DNA from: a bacterium
Lineage (GTDB): Bacteria; Bacillota; Bacilli; Lactobacillales; Streptococcaceae
Reading direction: 5' to 3'
DNA length: 60,016 nucleotides
NCBI GenBank assembly: GCA_905221385.1
Contig: CAJNCV010000012.1
Location: forward strand, 1 to 60,016
A model generated the notes under the pieces. That model saw nothing but the letters and a program-made list of their open reading frames with translations, searched no databases and had not been told where the DNA came from. Positions 1-8,733 of this stretch are shown here, piece by piece (positions within the stretch are counted from its first letter, which is position 1; each line of letters starts with the position of its first letter). The position numbers and the translations under genes were made by a program.

Positions 1-660
1 GCTTCAGTAAGTGCAAGTACATCAGCGAGCGTCTCCGCTTCAACGAGTGCTTCAGTAAGCGCAAGTACATCAGCGAGCGTATCTGCTTCAACAAGCGCTT
101 CAGTTTCCGCAAGTACATCGGCAAGTGCGTCTGCTTCAACGAGTGCTTCAGTTTCCGCAAGTACATCAGCGAGCGTATCCGCTTCAACAAGTGCTTCAGT
201 TTCCGCAAGTACGTCAGCGAGCGCATCCGCTTCAACGAGCGCTTCAGTTTCAGCAAGTACGTCAGCGAGCGTATCCGCTTCAACCAGTTCCTCAGTAAGT
301 GCAAGCACATCAGCAAGCGCATCGGCTTCGACAAGTGCCTCAGTTTCTGCAAGCACATCAGCGAGCGTATCAGCCTCAACGAGCGCTTCAGTAAGTGCAA
401 GCACATCAGCGAGTGCATCCGCTTCAACAAGCGCTTCAGCAAGTGCAAGTACATCGGCGAGTGCATCAGCCTCAACAAGTGCTTCAGTTTCCGCAAGTAC
501 ATCAGCGAGCGTATCTGCTTCAACAAGTGCTTCAGTTTCTGCAAGCACATCGGCAAGTGAGTCCGCTTCAACAAGTGCTTCAGCAAGTGCAAGTACGTCA
601 GCGAGCATCTCTGCTTCAACGAGTGCTTCAATAAGTGCCAGCACGTCAGCGAGTGCATCA
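1..660 (+). repeat. Tandem 48-bp (2 x 24-bp) serine-rich coding repeat
   Basis: About 13.7 copies of a 16-codon unit (ASVSASTS twice, with ASAS/ESAS variants) run in one frame. Third positions vary between copies (tca/tct, agc/agt, gcg/gca) while the amino acid pattern is kept, which indicates an old array selected for protein sequence. It is the glycosylation substrate of the adhesin. Such arrays often change length by recombination or collapse in assemblies. Confidence 0.95.
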
Positions 661-801
661 GAGTCAGCAGGTAAGACTAGACAGCAATTGCCGAATACAG
701 GTACAGAAGCTTCCAAAACATCCGTGCTTTTAGGAGCTTTAGCAGCAGTTACAGGTATTGGATTGGTTGCGAAACGCCGTAAACGTGATGAAGAAGAGTA
801 A
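1..801 (+). CDS. Serine-rich repeat (SRR) surface adhesin, C-terminal part (5' end outside window)
   Basis: This is the 3' end of a very large cell-wall-anchored adhesin of the PsrP/GspB/SrpA type; the start lies left of the window. Codons 1 to about 220 encode only Ser, Ala, Thr and Val in imperfect ASVSASTS octads. A sorting signal follows: LPNTG at bases 688-702, a hydrophobic stretch ([15 protein letters not shown]) and the basic tail KRRKRDEEE before TAA at 799-801. Such proteins are O-glycosylated on Ser/Thr in the cytoplasm, exported by SecA2/SecY2 and linked to peptidoglycan by sortase A. The downstream glycosyltransferase and accessory Sec genes are the matching machinery. The ligand-binding domain is not visible, so the specific adhesin and its receptor cannot be named. 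Confidence 0.93.
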   Translation, partial: ASVSASTSASVSASTSASVSASTSASVSASTSASVSASTSASASASTSASVSASTSASVSASTSASVSASTSASASASTSASVSASTSASVSASTSSSVSASTSASASASTSASVSASTSASVSASTSASVSASTSASASASTSASASASTSASASASTSASVSASTSASVSASTSASVSASTSASESASTSASASASTSASISASTSASISASTSASASESAGKTRQQLPNTGTEASKTSVLLGALAAVTGIGLVAKRRKRDEEE

Positions 802-850
802 GATAACCTATAAATTTAGGCTAAACTAACTCGTGCACATAAATCATAGA

Positions 851-887
851 AACCCCTTGAAAAATTAGAATTTTCAAGGGGTTTTTA
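851..887 (+). terminator. Rho-independent terminator after the SRR adhesin
   Basis: A 13-bp perfect stem (AACCCCTTGAAAA at 851-863 with TTTTCAAGGGGTT at 871-883) and a 7-nt loop are followed by a short T run. It separates the adhesin from the glycosylation genes. Confidence 0.9.
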
Positions 888-921
888 CTATTATATAGCT
901 GAAATTTTGACTAAAAAATTG

Positions 922-927
922 TATAAT
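922..927 (+). promoter_or_regulatory. Possible -10 box for the glycosyltransferase/accessory Sec operon
   Basis: TATAAT lies 28 nt ahead of the GTG start at 950, after the terminator. No good -35 is seen at 16-18 bp; TTGACT at 907-912 is only 9 nt away. The call therefore rests on the -10 alone. It would give the operon transcription independent of the adhesin. Confidence 0.4.
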
Positions 928-949
928 AAATATAAGGAGAAAATCGCTA

Positions 950-3043
950 GTGGATGATAAAATAACGGTCATTGTACCGGTTTACAATGTGGAAAGCTAT
1001 CTAAGAAAATGCCTAGATAGTATTATTGCTCAAACATATAAAAATATTGAGATTGTTGTCGTTAATGATGGTTCTACGGATGCTTCAGGTGAGATTTGTA
1101 AAGAATTTTCAGAAATGGATCACCGAATTATCTATATAGAACAAGAAAATGCTGGTATTTCTGCCGCACGAAACACCGGTCTGAATAATATGTCTGGAAA
1201 TTACGTAACTTTTGTTGACTCAGATGATTGGATTGAGTCAAATTATGTAGAAACCCTATACAAAAAAATAACAGAGTATCAGGCTGATATTGCAGTTGGG
1301 AATTACTATTCTTTCAACGAAAGTGAAGGAATGTTCTACTTTCATATATCAGGAGACTCCTATTACGAGAGGGTATATGATAATGTTTCCATATTTGAGA
1401 ACTTATATGAATCCCAAGAAATGAAGAGTTTTGCTTTGATATCTGCTTGGGGTAAACTCTATAAGGCAGGATTATTCGAGCGGTTGCGCTTCGACATAGG
1501 TAAATTAGGAGAGGATGGTTACCTCAATCAAAAGATTTATCTGTTGGCAGAAAAGATTGTTTATATCCATAATGGAATCTATTCTTATCGCATCAGAAAT
1601 AATAGTTTATCCAGTTCTTGGACAGAAAAGTGGATGCATGCCTTGGTTGATGCTATGTCTGAACGTATCACTTTATTAGCTAGTCTAGGATATCCTTTAG
1701 AAAAACATTTAACTATTTATCGTCAGATGTTAGAAGGGAGTCTTTCTAATGGGAAGGTCAGTGGCTTAGAAGAAACTCCCACCTATAAAGAGTTTGAGGC
1801 AAAAAAATATCTACTAGACAAGCTTGAAAAAACTAAGAAAATACAAAAGAAAGCCATTGTCCTAGCAGCAAACTATTCCTATGTAGACCAAGTAATGACT
1901 ACTATCAAGTCTATCTGTTACCACAATCGCTCGATTCGTTTTTATCTGATTAATAGCGATTTTCCTAATGAATGGATTAAGCAATTAAATAAGCGCATAG
2001 AGAAGTTTGATTCAGAAATTATCAATTGTAGGGTGACATCCGAGCAGATTTCAAGGTATAAGACAGATATTAGTTACACTGTTTTTTTACGCTATTTTAT
2101 AGCTGATTTCGTGCAAGAAGACAAGGCCCTCTACTTGGACTGTGATTTAGTTGTAACGAGAAATCTTGATGAATTGTTTGCAACAGACTTACAAGGTTAT
2201 CCTTTGGCTGCTGTTAGAGATTTTGGAGGTAGAGCCTATTTCGGTCGGGAAATCTTTAACGCAGGTGTTCTCTTAATTAATAATGATTTGTGGAAGCAAG
2301 AAAGTATGACTCAAAGGTTGATTGATTTGACCAATGAATGGCATGATAAGGTTGATCAGGCGGATCAGAGTATCTTAAATATGCTTTTTGAACATAAATG
2401 GTTGGAATTGGATTTTGATTATAATCATATTGTCATTCATAAGCAGTTCACTGATTATCAGTTGCCTGTAGGTCAGGATTATCCTACTATTATTCATTAT
2501 CTTTCCCATAGGAAACCGTGGAAAGATTTGGCGGCACAAACCTATCGAGATGTTTGGTGGTACTACCATGGGCTTGAATGGACAGAATTGGGACAAAATC
2601 ATCATTTACATCCATTACAAAAATCTCACCTTTATCCGATAAAGGAACCGTTCACTTGTCTCACCTATACAGCCTCAGACCATATTGAACAAATTGAAAC
2701 ATTGGTTCAATCCTTACCAGAGATTCAATTTAAAATTGCAGCACGAGTATTGGTCAGTGACTCCCTAGCACAAATAGTTCGGTATCCGAATGTCACTCTC
2801 TATTCAGGAATCCACTATTTAGTTGATTTGGATAGAGAGCTAAAAGAGGACTGTCAAGTTCTTTTGGATATCAATCACGGGGAAAAGACGGAAGAATTTT
2901 TAGAATATTTTACAGAAAATGGAAAACCAGTCTTGGCTTTTGAAAATACTAAAACGATAGATATGGGGCAGCTAACGTATCAGACAGATCAAGTCGGAGA
3001 TATGATTGAAAAACTGAGAGAATGTGCAAGGGGATGGAGCTGA
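950..3043 (+). CDS. GT2-GT8 fusion glycosyltransferase for the SRR adhesin
   Basis: This 697-aa cytoplasmic protein has two catalytic domains. Residues 1 to about 290 are a family 2 transferase (VIVPVYNVE, NDGSTDASG, DSDDW). Residues about 300-565 are a family 8 transferase (YSYVDQVMTTIKSI, DCDLVV as DxD, FNAGVLLINN). The last ~115 residues are a small module with the motif LLDINHGEKTEEF that recurs in three neighbours. The GTG start at 950 is preceded by AAGGAG at 934-939. It probably extends the sugar chain on the serine-rich repeats after the first GlcNAc and glucose are added; the sugars transferred cannot be read from sequence. The next gene begins 2 nt downstream, so the two are co-transcribed. 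Confidence 0.85.
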   Translation: MDDKITVIVPVYNVESYLRKCLDSIIAQTYKNIEIVVVNDGSTDASGEICKEFSEMDHRIIYIEQENAGISAARNTGLNNMSGNYVTFVDSDDWIESNYVETLYKKITEYQADIAVGNYYSFNESEGMFYFHISGDSYYERVYDNVSIFENLYESQEMKSFALISAWGKLYKAGLFERLRFDIGKLGEDGYLNQKIYLLAEKIVYIHNGIYSYRIRNNSLSSSWTEKWMHALVDAMSERITLLASLGYPLEKHLTIYRQMLEGSLSNGKVSGLEETPTYKEFEAKKYLLDKLEKTKKIQKKAIVLAANYSYVDQVMTTIKSICYHNRSIRFYLINSDFPNEWIKQLNKRIEKFDSEIINCRVTSEQISRYKTDISYTVFLRYFIADFVQEDKALYLDCDLVVTRNLDELFATDLQGYPLAAVRDFGGRAYFGREIFNAGVLLINNDLWKQESMTQRLIDLTNEWHDKVDQADQSILNMLFEHKWLELDFDYNHIVIHKQFTDYQLPVGQDYPTIIHYLSHRKPWKDLAAQTYRDVWWYYHGLEWTELGQNHHLHPLQKSHLYPIKEPFTCLTYTASDHIEQIETLVQSLPEIQFKIAARVLVSDSLAQIVRYPNVTLYSGIHYLVDLDRELKEDCQVLLDINHGEKTEEFLEYFTENGKPVLAFENTKTIDMGQLTYQTDQVGDMIEKLRECARGWS

Positions 3044-3045
3044 AG

Positions 3046-3909
3046 ATGATTGGTGATGCTTTAATTTTAACTGTTAGTGACCAGATTGAACACTTGCTGT
3101 ATCTCTTGGACCAGCTCCCACAAGTTTGCTTTCATATTGCAGCTCCCGTTGTATTTTCAGATAGAATGTTAGAATTACAATCAAAGGGAAATGTGCGCTT
3201 ACATACAGTAACTGATGAAGCTAGTATTTCTTTTTTGATGAGAGTTTGTGATGTGTTACTGGATATCAACCATTATGAAGAAGTAGATCAGGTGGTGGCA
3301 CGGTTTTCTCAGGCTGGCAAGAGAGTTCTTGCTTTTGATAATACTATGCATGGTCAACAAGGACAAGAATGCTATTCTTCCTCTACTCCTCAAGCAATGG
3401 TTGAGGCGATTTTAGATTGTTTGAATCAGCCTCATATCACCGTAAATGACTTGGACCGTATTTATCAGGAAGGCGTATGGAATTCCTTTGAGATAGGCTC
3501 TTCTGCTAGCCTATGTGTCGCTCAGAGGGTTACTTGCCGTAATTTTGAAAGTTTTCAACTACCTGCTGGAAAGCTTATTCTTTATGAAGGAGTCTTTTTG
3601 AATAACTACTGTAGTATAAACTGTATTGACCGCATCGAAATCGGATCTGGAACCATGATTGGAGAAGGTGTCCGTTTTTATGACCATGATCATACTTATA
3701 CAGCAGAGAGGATTGAAAAGTGGGAGTGGAAGATGGCTCCCATAATGGTGGGGAAGGATTGCTGGATTGGCAGCAATGTAACCATTTTGAAAGGTGTTCG
3801 AATTGGTGATAACACTGTAATTGGAGCCGGTTGCTTGATACGTCAAGATATTCCTGCAAACAGTATTGTCTATAATAACGGAGATATTTTAATCAAGCCA
3901 AGAAAATAG
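3046..3909 (+). CDS. Left-handed beta-helix acetyltransferase fused to an LDINH module (SRR glycosylation cluster)
   Basis: This 287-aa protein starts with a ~115-aa copy of the LDINH module found at the C-termini of the neighbouring transferases. It ends with a hexapeptide-repeat (LbetaH) acyltransferase domain: IEIGSGTMIGEGV, the histidines of FYDHDHTY, IMVGKDCWIGSNVTIL and VRIGDNTVIGAGC. This is the CoA-dependent O-acetyltransferase type seen in maltose and capsule acetyltransferases. The ATG at 3046 is preferred because GGAG at 3036-3039 is well spaced; an upstream ATG at 3022 would add eight residues and overlap the previous gene. Its place in the cluster suggests O-acetylation of adhesin glycans, alongside the acetylation attributed to Asp2. 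The acceptor is an inference. Confidence 0.75.
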   Translation: MIGDALILTVSDQIEHLLYLLDQLPQVCFHIAAPVVFSDRMLELQSKGNVRLHTVTDEASISFLMRVCDVLLDINHYEEVDQVVARFSQAGKRVLAFDNTMHGQQGQECYSSSTPQAMVEAILDCLNQPHITVNDLDRIYQEGVWNSFEIGSSASLCVAQRVTCRNFESFQLPAGKLILYEGVFLNNYCSINCIDRIEIGSGTMIGEGVRFYDHDHTYTAERIEKWEWKMAPIMVGKDCWIGSNVTILKGVRIGDNTVIGAGCLIRQDIPANSIVYNNGDILIKPRK

Positions 3910-3930
3910 TTAAAGACTAGAAAGGTCAAT

Positions 3931-4941
3931 ATGAAACTACATCTAACGAATCTATATGGGATGGCGGGAGACAGCACAGTCATTTTAGCCCAGAATGCGG
4001 TCCAAAATATTGCCTCAACTTTAGGTTTTCGTGAACTAGGAGTTTATTTTTATCCTATCACAGCAGATAGCAACTCTGAAATGAACAAACGAATAGATGG
4101 CATTATGTCGAGCGTTTCTATCGGAGATATTGTTGTTTTTCAGTCACCTACATGGAATGGCGTTGAGTTTGATCGCCTATTTATTGATAAACTCAAAGAC
4201 ATGCAAGTTAAGTTGGTTCTTTTTATTCATGACGTTGTTCCTCTAATGTTTGATAGTAACTACTACCTTATGAAGGATTATCTTTATTTGTACCAGCAGG
4301 CAGATGTATTGATAGTACCTTCTGAAAAGATGAAGAAACGATTGCTTGAGGAAGGGCTAGAAAATCCCAAAATACTGATCCAAGGGATGTGGGATCACCC
4401 TCATTCTTTAGCGCTCTATAAGCCAATCTTCAAAAGAGAAATTTTCTTTGCAGGCAGTTTGGAACGCTTTCCAGGATTGCTAAATTGGTCCCACCCAATC
4501 CCTTTGAGAGTCTTTTCAAATCAACCAATCGGAAAAAATCAAGCACCAACTTTTATAATAGAAGGCTGGAAGCGAGATGAGGAACTCCTTTTAGAACTTT
4601 CAAAGGGAGGATTTGGTTTGGTATGGGGGACTACTGAAAATCCAGGAGAAAATAGAGACTATTATGGAATGAATCTTTCTCATAAAGTTAGTACTTATTT
4701 AGCTGCTGGAATTCCTGTTATTGTTCCCAAAAATCTTTCAACGATGCAGTTTATTGTTGAACAGGGCTTGGGCTTTGCGGTTGATACTCTAGAAGAAGCG
4801 AGTCAGCTTGTCTCATCTATAACTGAGGAAGAATACCGTGATATGACAACGCGTATCGAAATGTTTAGTTATTTATTAAAAGAGGGATATTTTACGAAAA
4901 AAATCTTGGTTGAGGCTATTTTTCAACTGGGAGTAAGGTAG
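3931..4941 (+). CDS. gtf3: Gtf3/Nss-type glucosyltransferase of SRR glycosylation
   Basis: This 336-aa protein begins [13 protein letters not shown] and has the GT-B layout of the Gtf3 (Nss) family: an N-terminal half with [10 protein letters not shown] and an acceptor-side loop, and a C-terminal half with [14 protein letters not shown] text ([10 protein letters not shown]), [19 protein letters not shown] and a final helix. In oral streptococci Gtf3 adds glucose to the first GlcNAc placed on the serine-rich repeats. An RBS-like AGAAAGG precedes the ATG at 3931. It lies 21 nt after the acetyltransferase and 8 nt before the next transferase, so it belongs to the same operon. Family membership is clear; the donor is taken from characterised homologues. 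Confidence 0.85.
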   Translation: MKLHLTNLYGMAGDSTVILAQNAVQNIASTLGFRELGVYFYPITADSNSEMNKRIDGIMSSVSIGDIVVFQSPTWNGVEFDRLFIDKLKDMQVKLVLFIHDVVPLMFDSNYYLMKDYLYLYQQADVLIVPSEKMKKRLLEEGLENPKILIQGMWDHPHSLALYKPIFKREIFFAGSLERFPGLLNWSHPIPLRVFSNQPIGKNQAPTFIIEGWKRDEELLLELSKGGFGLVWGTTENPGENRDYYGMNLSHKVSTYLAAGIPVIVPKNLSTMQFIVEQGLGFAVDTLEEASQLVSSITEEEYRDMTTRIEMFSYLLKEGYFTKKILVEAIFQLGVR

Positions 4942-4949
4942 GAAGACAG

Positions 4950-7385
4950 ATGAAAAAAACAATCGTAATGGCAGGGGATTCGAATTATCTGTCTCAATTA
5001 GAGACGACATTAAAATCAATTTTCTATCATAATAAAAATGTAAATGTCTATATTTTGAATCAAGACATCATGCCAGATTGGTTTCGAAAACCAAGAAAAA
5101 TAGCACGTCTCCTAGGAGGCGATGTGATTGATGTAAAGTTACCTCAGGACAATATTTTCCAAAATTGGGGGACTCAAAATCATATTAGCCAGATAGCTTA
5201 TGCTCGTTATTTTATCCCTAGCCTCATTGGAGAAGACAAGGTTTTATACTTAGATAGTGACTTGATTGTCAATTCTCCTTTGGATGACTTGTGGGAAATA
5301 AATCTAGGAGATCAGTTGTTAGCGGCTGTCACGGATACAGATGGTATCACCTTTAATACGGGTGTTATGCTGATCAATAATGCCAAGTGGAGAGAGGAAA
5401 ATCTAGAAATCAAACTTGTTCATCAAAGTCAGTTTATGCAAAAAGAGATAGAAGAGGGGCGCTTTTTAGATTTTAATGGAGATCAAACGATTATTAACCA
5501 GGTGTGTAAAGAAAAATGGCTAGAATTGGATCGTTCCTTTAATCTTCAAGTGGGACATGATGTTGTTGCCTTTTATAATAACTGGGAGGGGCATTTAGAA
5601 GAGGTTCAGTCTCCGGTGATTATCCATTATACGACCTATCGAAAACCATGGACCACTTTAATTGCAAATCGATATAGAGAGTTGTGGTGGCAGGTGCATG
5701 ACATGGATTGGACTCAAATGTTGCAACACCATTTGGGAGAATTTCAACTAAACTCATCCAAGAGAGAGCCTTTCAGTTGTTTGATCGTGACAAATTCACA
5801 AGAATTAGAAGCCGTTCACCAATTAGTAGTCAGTCTTCCAGAAATCATTTTTCATATTGCAGCTTGGACGGATATGGGAGGAAAATTAGTAGCATTATCT
5901 GTTCATGAAAATGTCCGCCTATATCCTCAAATAGTTCCGCCTGTTTTACATCAATTGGAACAAAAAGCTAATCTATATTTAGATATCAATCATGGGGAAG
6001 AGGTTCAGTCTGTTTTAGAACAAATGCAAAAAAATGATGTGCCTATTCTTTCTTTTTTGTCGACTAAACATGGAGAATACGGGCAAATAGTGGTAGATTC
6101 TGCAGCTGGGATGATAGAAGCGATTCAAGATTATCAGCAAAATGGTAGATTTACGAAAAATCTAAAACCACAATTTCATGCTTTGACCTTTACAGCCTCT
6201 CAAGAATTGGAAGGTTTAGGAAATTTGGCAACCGAGTGTCCTGAAATCGCTTTTCACATCGCTGCTTGGACGGATATGGGATCAAAACTATATGCATTAT
6301 CTCAGAAACATGAGAATATTTATCTGTATCCTGCCATCTCTAGAGATGAGTTTGAGAGACTTAAAAACCAGATGGATGTCTACCTCGATATTAACTTGGA
6401 GAATTCGACAAGTGATATTGTGGCAGAAATTGCAAGTCTTTCCAAACCAATGTTAGCTTTTTATAAATCTCAAAACGGCTGTCATGGTCAACGATTGTAT
6501 TCTAGCGAACATCCAGAACAGATGCTGGCAGACCTTCGATTGATGCTGGCAGGAAATGCTTTAAAAGAACAGAGTAAGTTTCCCGAAGTTAAAGGGATTG
6601 ATGGAACCCTTGACTATGTTATTAAAAACAATGCTTCTTTGATCCGTTTTGGGGATGGGGAAATCAATCTCCTTGCAGGGCATTCAATCCCTTATCAAGA
6701 TTATGATGAAGAATTAGTAAGTACAATGAGAGAGATTATTTCTCTTCCCTCTAGCGAAGACACCGTAATATGTCTGCCAGATATCTTCCAGAATCGCTTT
6801 ATTTTTACTTGGTGGGCTATTGATTTTTGGAAAATTCATTTGGATCACTATGCGGATTTTTATCAATCTTTGTCTAGTGATTCATGGTATGGATCGACCT
6901 TTGTTTCACGCCCGTATATTGATTTTGAAGATAAAACGCAAGCAAACGAGCAATTTGCTAAGCTGAAGTCTATATGGAAGGGACGTGATCTTCTCTTGAT
7001 AGAAGGTGCAACTTCACGTTCGGGTGTAGGGAATGATCTCTTTGCTGATGCTAAGTCGATTCAGCGAATCATTTGCCCGTCACATAGTGCTTATTCACGT
7101 GTTGACGAAATCGAAAAGGAAATTTATAAACACGCAAATGGACGCTTGATTCTCTGTATGCTGGGTCCTACTGCTAAAGTACTGGCCTATCGCCTAACGA
7201 AAAAAGGCTATCAGGTACTTGATATTGGTCATATAGATTCTGAGTATGAGTGGATGAAGATGGGAGCAAAAACCAAAATCAAATTTAACCATAAGCATAC
7301 TGCGGAGTATAATTTTGATCAAGATATTGAATTTATCGAAGATGAAACCTATACAAGCCAAATCGTGGCTGACTTATCAAAATAA
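4950..7385 (+). CDS. GT8 - LDINH x2 - GT-D (DUF1792) fusion glycosyltransferase, dGT1-like
   Basis: This 811-aa protein has a family 8 transferase at about 1-265 (DSNYLSQLETTLKSI, YLDSDLIV as DxD, FNTGVMLINN). Two tandem LDINH modules follow at about 270-535 (YLDINHGEEV, then YLDINLENST). The C-terminal ~260 residues are DUF1792, the GT-D fold first described for dGT1 of S. parasanguinis: SLIRFGDGEINLLAG, LSSDSWYGSTFVSRP, LLIEGATSRSGVGNDLF and LGPTAKVLAYRLTKKGYQVLDIGHID. The protein therefore probably performs two glycosyl additions on the adhesin glycan. Its stop overlaps the upstream ATG of the next reading frame, which supports tight co-expression. Donor sugars are not deducible here. Confidence 0.85.
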   Translation: MKKTIVMAGDSNYLSQLETTLKSIFYHNKNVNVYILNQDIMPDWFRKPRKIARLLGGDVIDVKLPQDNIFQNWGTQNHISQIAYARYFIPSLIGEDKVLYLDSDLIVNSPLDDLWEINLGDQLLAAVTDTDGITFNTGVMLINNAKWREENLEIKLVHQSQFMQKEIEEGRFLDFNGDQTIINQVCKEKWLELDRSFNLQVGHDVVAFYNNWEGHLEEVQSPVIIHYTTYRKPWTTLIANRYRELWWQVHDMDWTQMLQHHLGEFQLNSSKREPFSCLIVTNSQELEAVHQLVVSLPEIIFHIAAWTDMGGKLVALSVHENVRLYPQIVPPVLHQLEQKANLYLDINHGEEVQSVLEQMQKNDVPILSFLSTKHGEYGQIVVDSAAGMIEAIQDYQQNGRFTKNLKPQFHALTFTASQELEGLGNLATECPEIAFHIAAWTDMGSKLYALSQKHENIYLYPAISRDEFERLKNQMDVYLDINLENSTSDIVAEIASLSKPMLAFYKSQNGCHGQRLYSSEHPEQMLADLRLMLAGNALKEQSKFPEVKGIDGTLDYVIKNNASLIRFGDGEINLLAGHSIPYQDYDEELVSTMREIISLPSSEDTVICLPDIFQNRFIFTWWAIDFWKIHLDHYADFYQSLSSDSWYGSTFVSRPYIDFEDKTQANEQFAKLKSIWKGRDLLLIEGATSRSGVGNDLFADAKSIQRIICPSHSAYSRVDEIEKEIYKHANGRLILCMLGPTAKVLAYRLTKKGYQVLDIGHIDSEYEWMKMGAKTKIKFNHKHTAEYNFDQDIEFIEDETYTSQIVADLSK

Positions 7386-7405
7386 TGTTACATAAAGGAG
7401 AGAGA

Positions 7406-8638
7406 ATGAAAGAACATTCTGTTATTTTCGCAGGAGATTATGCCTACATTCGCCAGATTGAAACGGCGCTCAAGTCTCTCTGCTACCATAACAGCCATGT
7501 CAAGGTATATATCTTTAACCAAGATATTCCTAAAGAGTGGTTCAGTGCCCTCAGACCTAAATTACAGCAAATGGGTGGCGATCTGGTGGATGTCAAGATG
7601 CTTGGTCCCCAGTTTCAGATGAATTGGAGCAACAAATTGCCCCATATCAATCACATGACCTTTGCCCGTTATTTTATCCCTGATTTTGTCGAAGAGGACA
7701 AGGTTCTTTACTTGGACAGTGATCTGGTAGTGACGGCTGATTTGACACCTCTCTTTGAAATGGACTTGGGAGACAACTATCTGGCTGCAGCAGCATCTTG
7801 TTTTGGAGCTGGGATTGGCTTTAATGCAGGTGTTCTCTTGATCAATAACAAGAAATGGCGAGCAGAAGCTGTAAGACAAAAGCTAGTTGAGCTGACTGAT
7901 CGAGAACACCAGCATGTGAGTGAGGGAGACCAGTCCATTCTCAATATGCTCTTTCAAGACAGCTACATTCCTTTAGACCATTGCTATAATTTCCAGATAG
8001 GCTTTGACAGTGGGGCTGCCTTACATGGACATGAATTTATCTTCGATATTCCTCTGGAGCCTCTGCCGGCAATCTTGCATTATCTATCTCCAGACAAGCC
8101 TTGGAACACTTATTCGGTTGGGCGTTTGCGTGAGATCTGGTGGCACTATCATCTGATGGAGTGGTCTACCATCACTGAGAAATGGCGTCAGGCTGGCCTT
8201 GCCTATCCAGTCGCAGTTTACCAGCCAGTGATGACTTGTGTCACCCTAACTAATTCTTGGTGTCTAGAGAAAATCGATTATCTCGTTCAAGCCCTGCCTA
8301 AGGTGCATTTCTACATTGCAGCCTATACGATGATGGCACCTGAACTCATGCTCTTATCGCGTTTTGAAAATGTTACCCTCTATCCCAACACCTTCCCCCT
8401 CTTGGTTGAGAGACTGATTCAGCAGGCAGATGTCTACCTCGATATTAACCATGATAAAAAACTAAGTGTCGTTTATGACTATGTCTCACGCTTTGATAAA
8501 CCAATCTTGACCTTTGGCAATACCAAGGCTCAAGAACTGCCTGAAAGTGCTTATGCAGGTATTTTCCCAGCAGACAGACCAGAGGAAATGGTGGCTGCCT
8601 TGAAGGCTTATCTAGACGATAAACTTCACGAAAATTGA
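7406..8638 (+). CDS. GT8 glycosyltransferase with C-terminal LDINH module
   Basis: This protein has a family 8 transferase at about 1-265: AGDYAYIRQIETALKSL, YLDSDLVV (metal-binding DxD), FNAGVLLINN, a DQSILNML motif and HYLSPDKPW. The common LDINH module follows at about 280-405 (VYLDINHDKKL, KPILTFGNT). The ATG at 7406 (MKEHSVIF) is chosen because AAAGGAG lies five bases before it; an earlier in-frame ATG at 7385 has no RBS. It resembles the family 8 enzymes encoded with pneumococcal PsrP that add terminal sugars. A 95-bp gap separates it from secY2. Confidence 0.85.
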   Translation: MKEHSVIFAGDYAYIRQIETALKSLCYHNSHVKVYIFNQDIPKEWFSALRPKLQQMGGDLVDVKMLGPQFQMNWSNKLPHINHMTFARYFIPDFVEEDKVLYLDSDLVVTADLTPLFEMDLGDNYLAAAASCFGAGIGFNAGVLLINNKKWRAEAVRQKLVELTDREHQHVSEGDQSILNMLFQDSYIPLDHCYNFQIGFDSGAALHGHEFIFDIPLEPLPAILHYLSPDKPWNTYSVGRLREIWWHYHLMEWSTITEKWRQAGLAYPVAVYQPVMTCVTLTNSWCLEKIDYLVQALPKVHFYIAAYTMMAPELMLLSRFENVTLYPNTFPLLVERLIQQADVYLDINHDKKLSVVYDYVSRFDKPILTFGNTKAQELPESAYAGIFPADRPEEMVAALKAYLDDKLHEN

Positions 8639-8733
8639 GACAAAGCTTTAAAAAGGATAAGAGGGGAGTGCTGGATTGATCCTATATAACATGACGATAG
8701 ATAGAAAGATGAAAAAATAAAAAGGAGAAGCTA

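Noticed and set aside
395..634. Gln/Val/His-rich reading frame inside the repeats
   Set aside because: It is an out-of-frame reading of the serine-rich repeat with no RBS.
1..660. Regular repeats suggesting a CRISPR array
   Set aside because: The units are contiguous with no unique spacers and encode a single Ser/Ala/Thr/Val frame.
7385..7405. Upstream ATG for the last GT8 gene
   Set aside because: It overlaps the previous stop and has no RBS; the strong AAAGGAG lies ahead of 7406.
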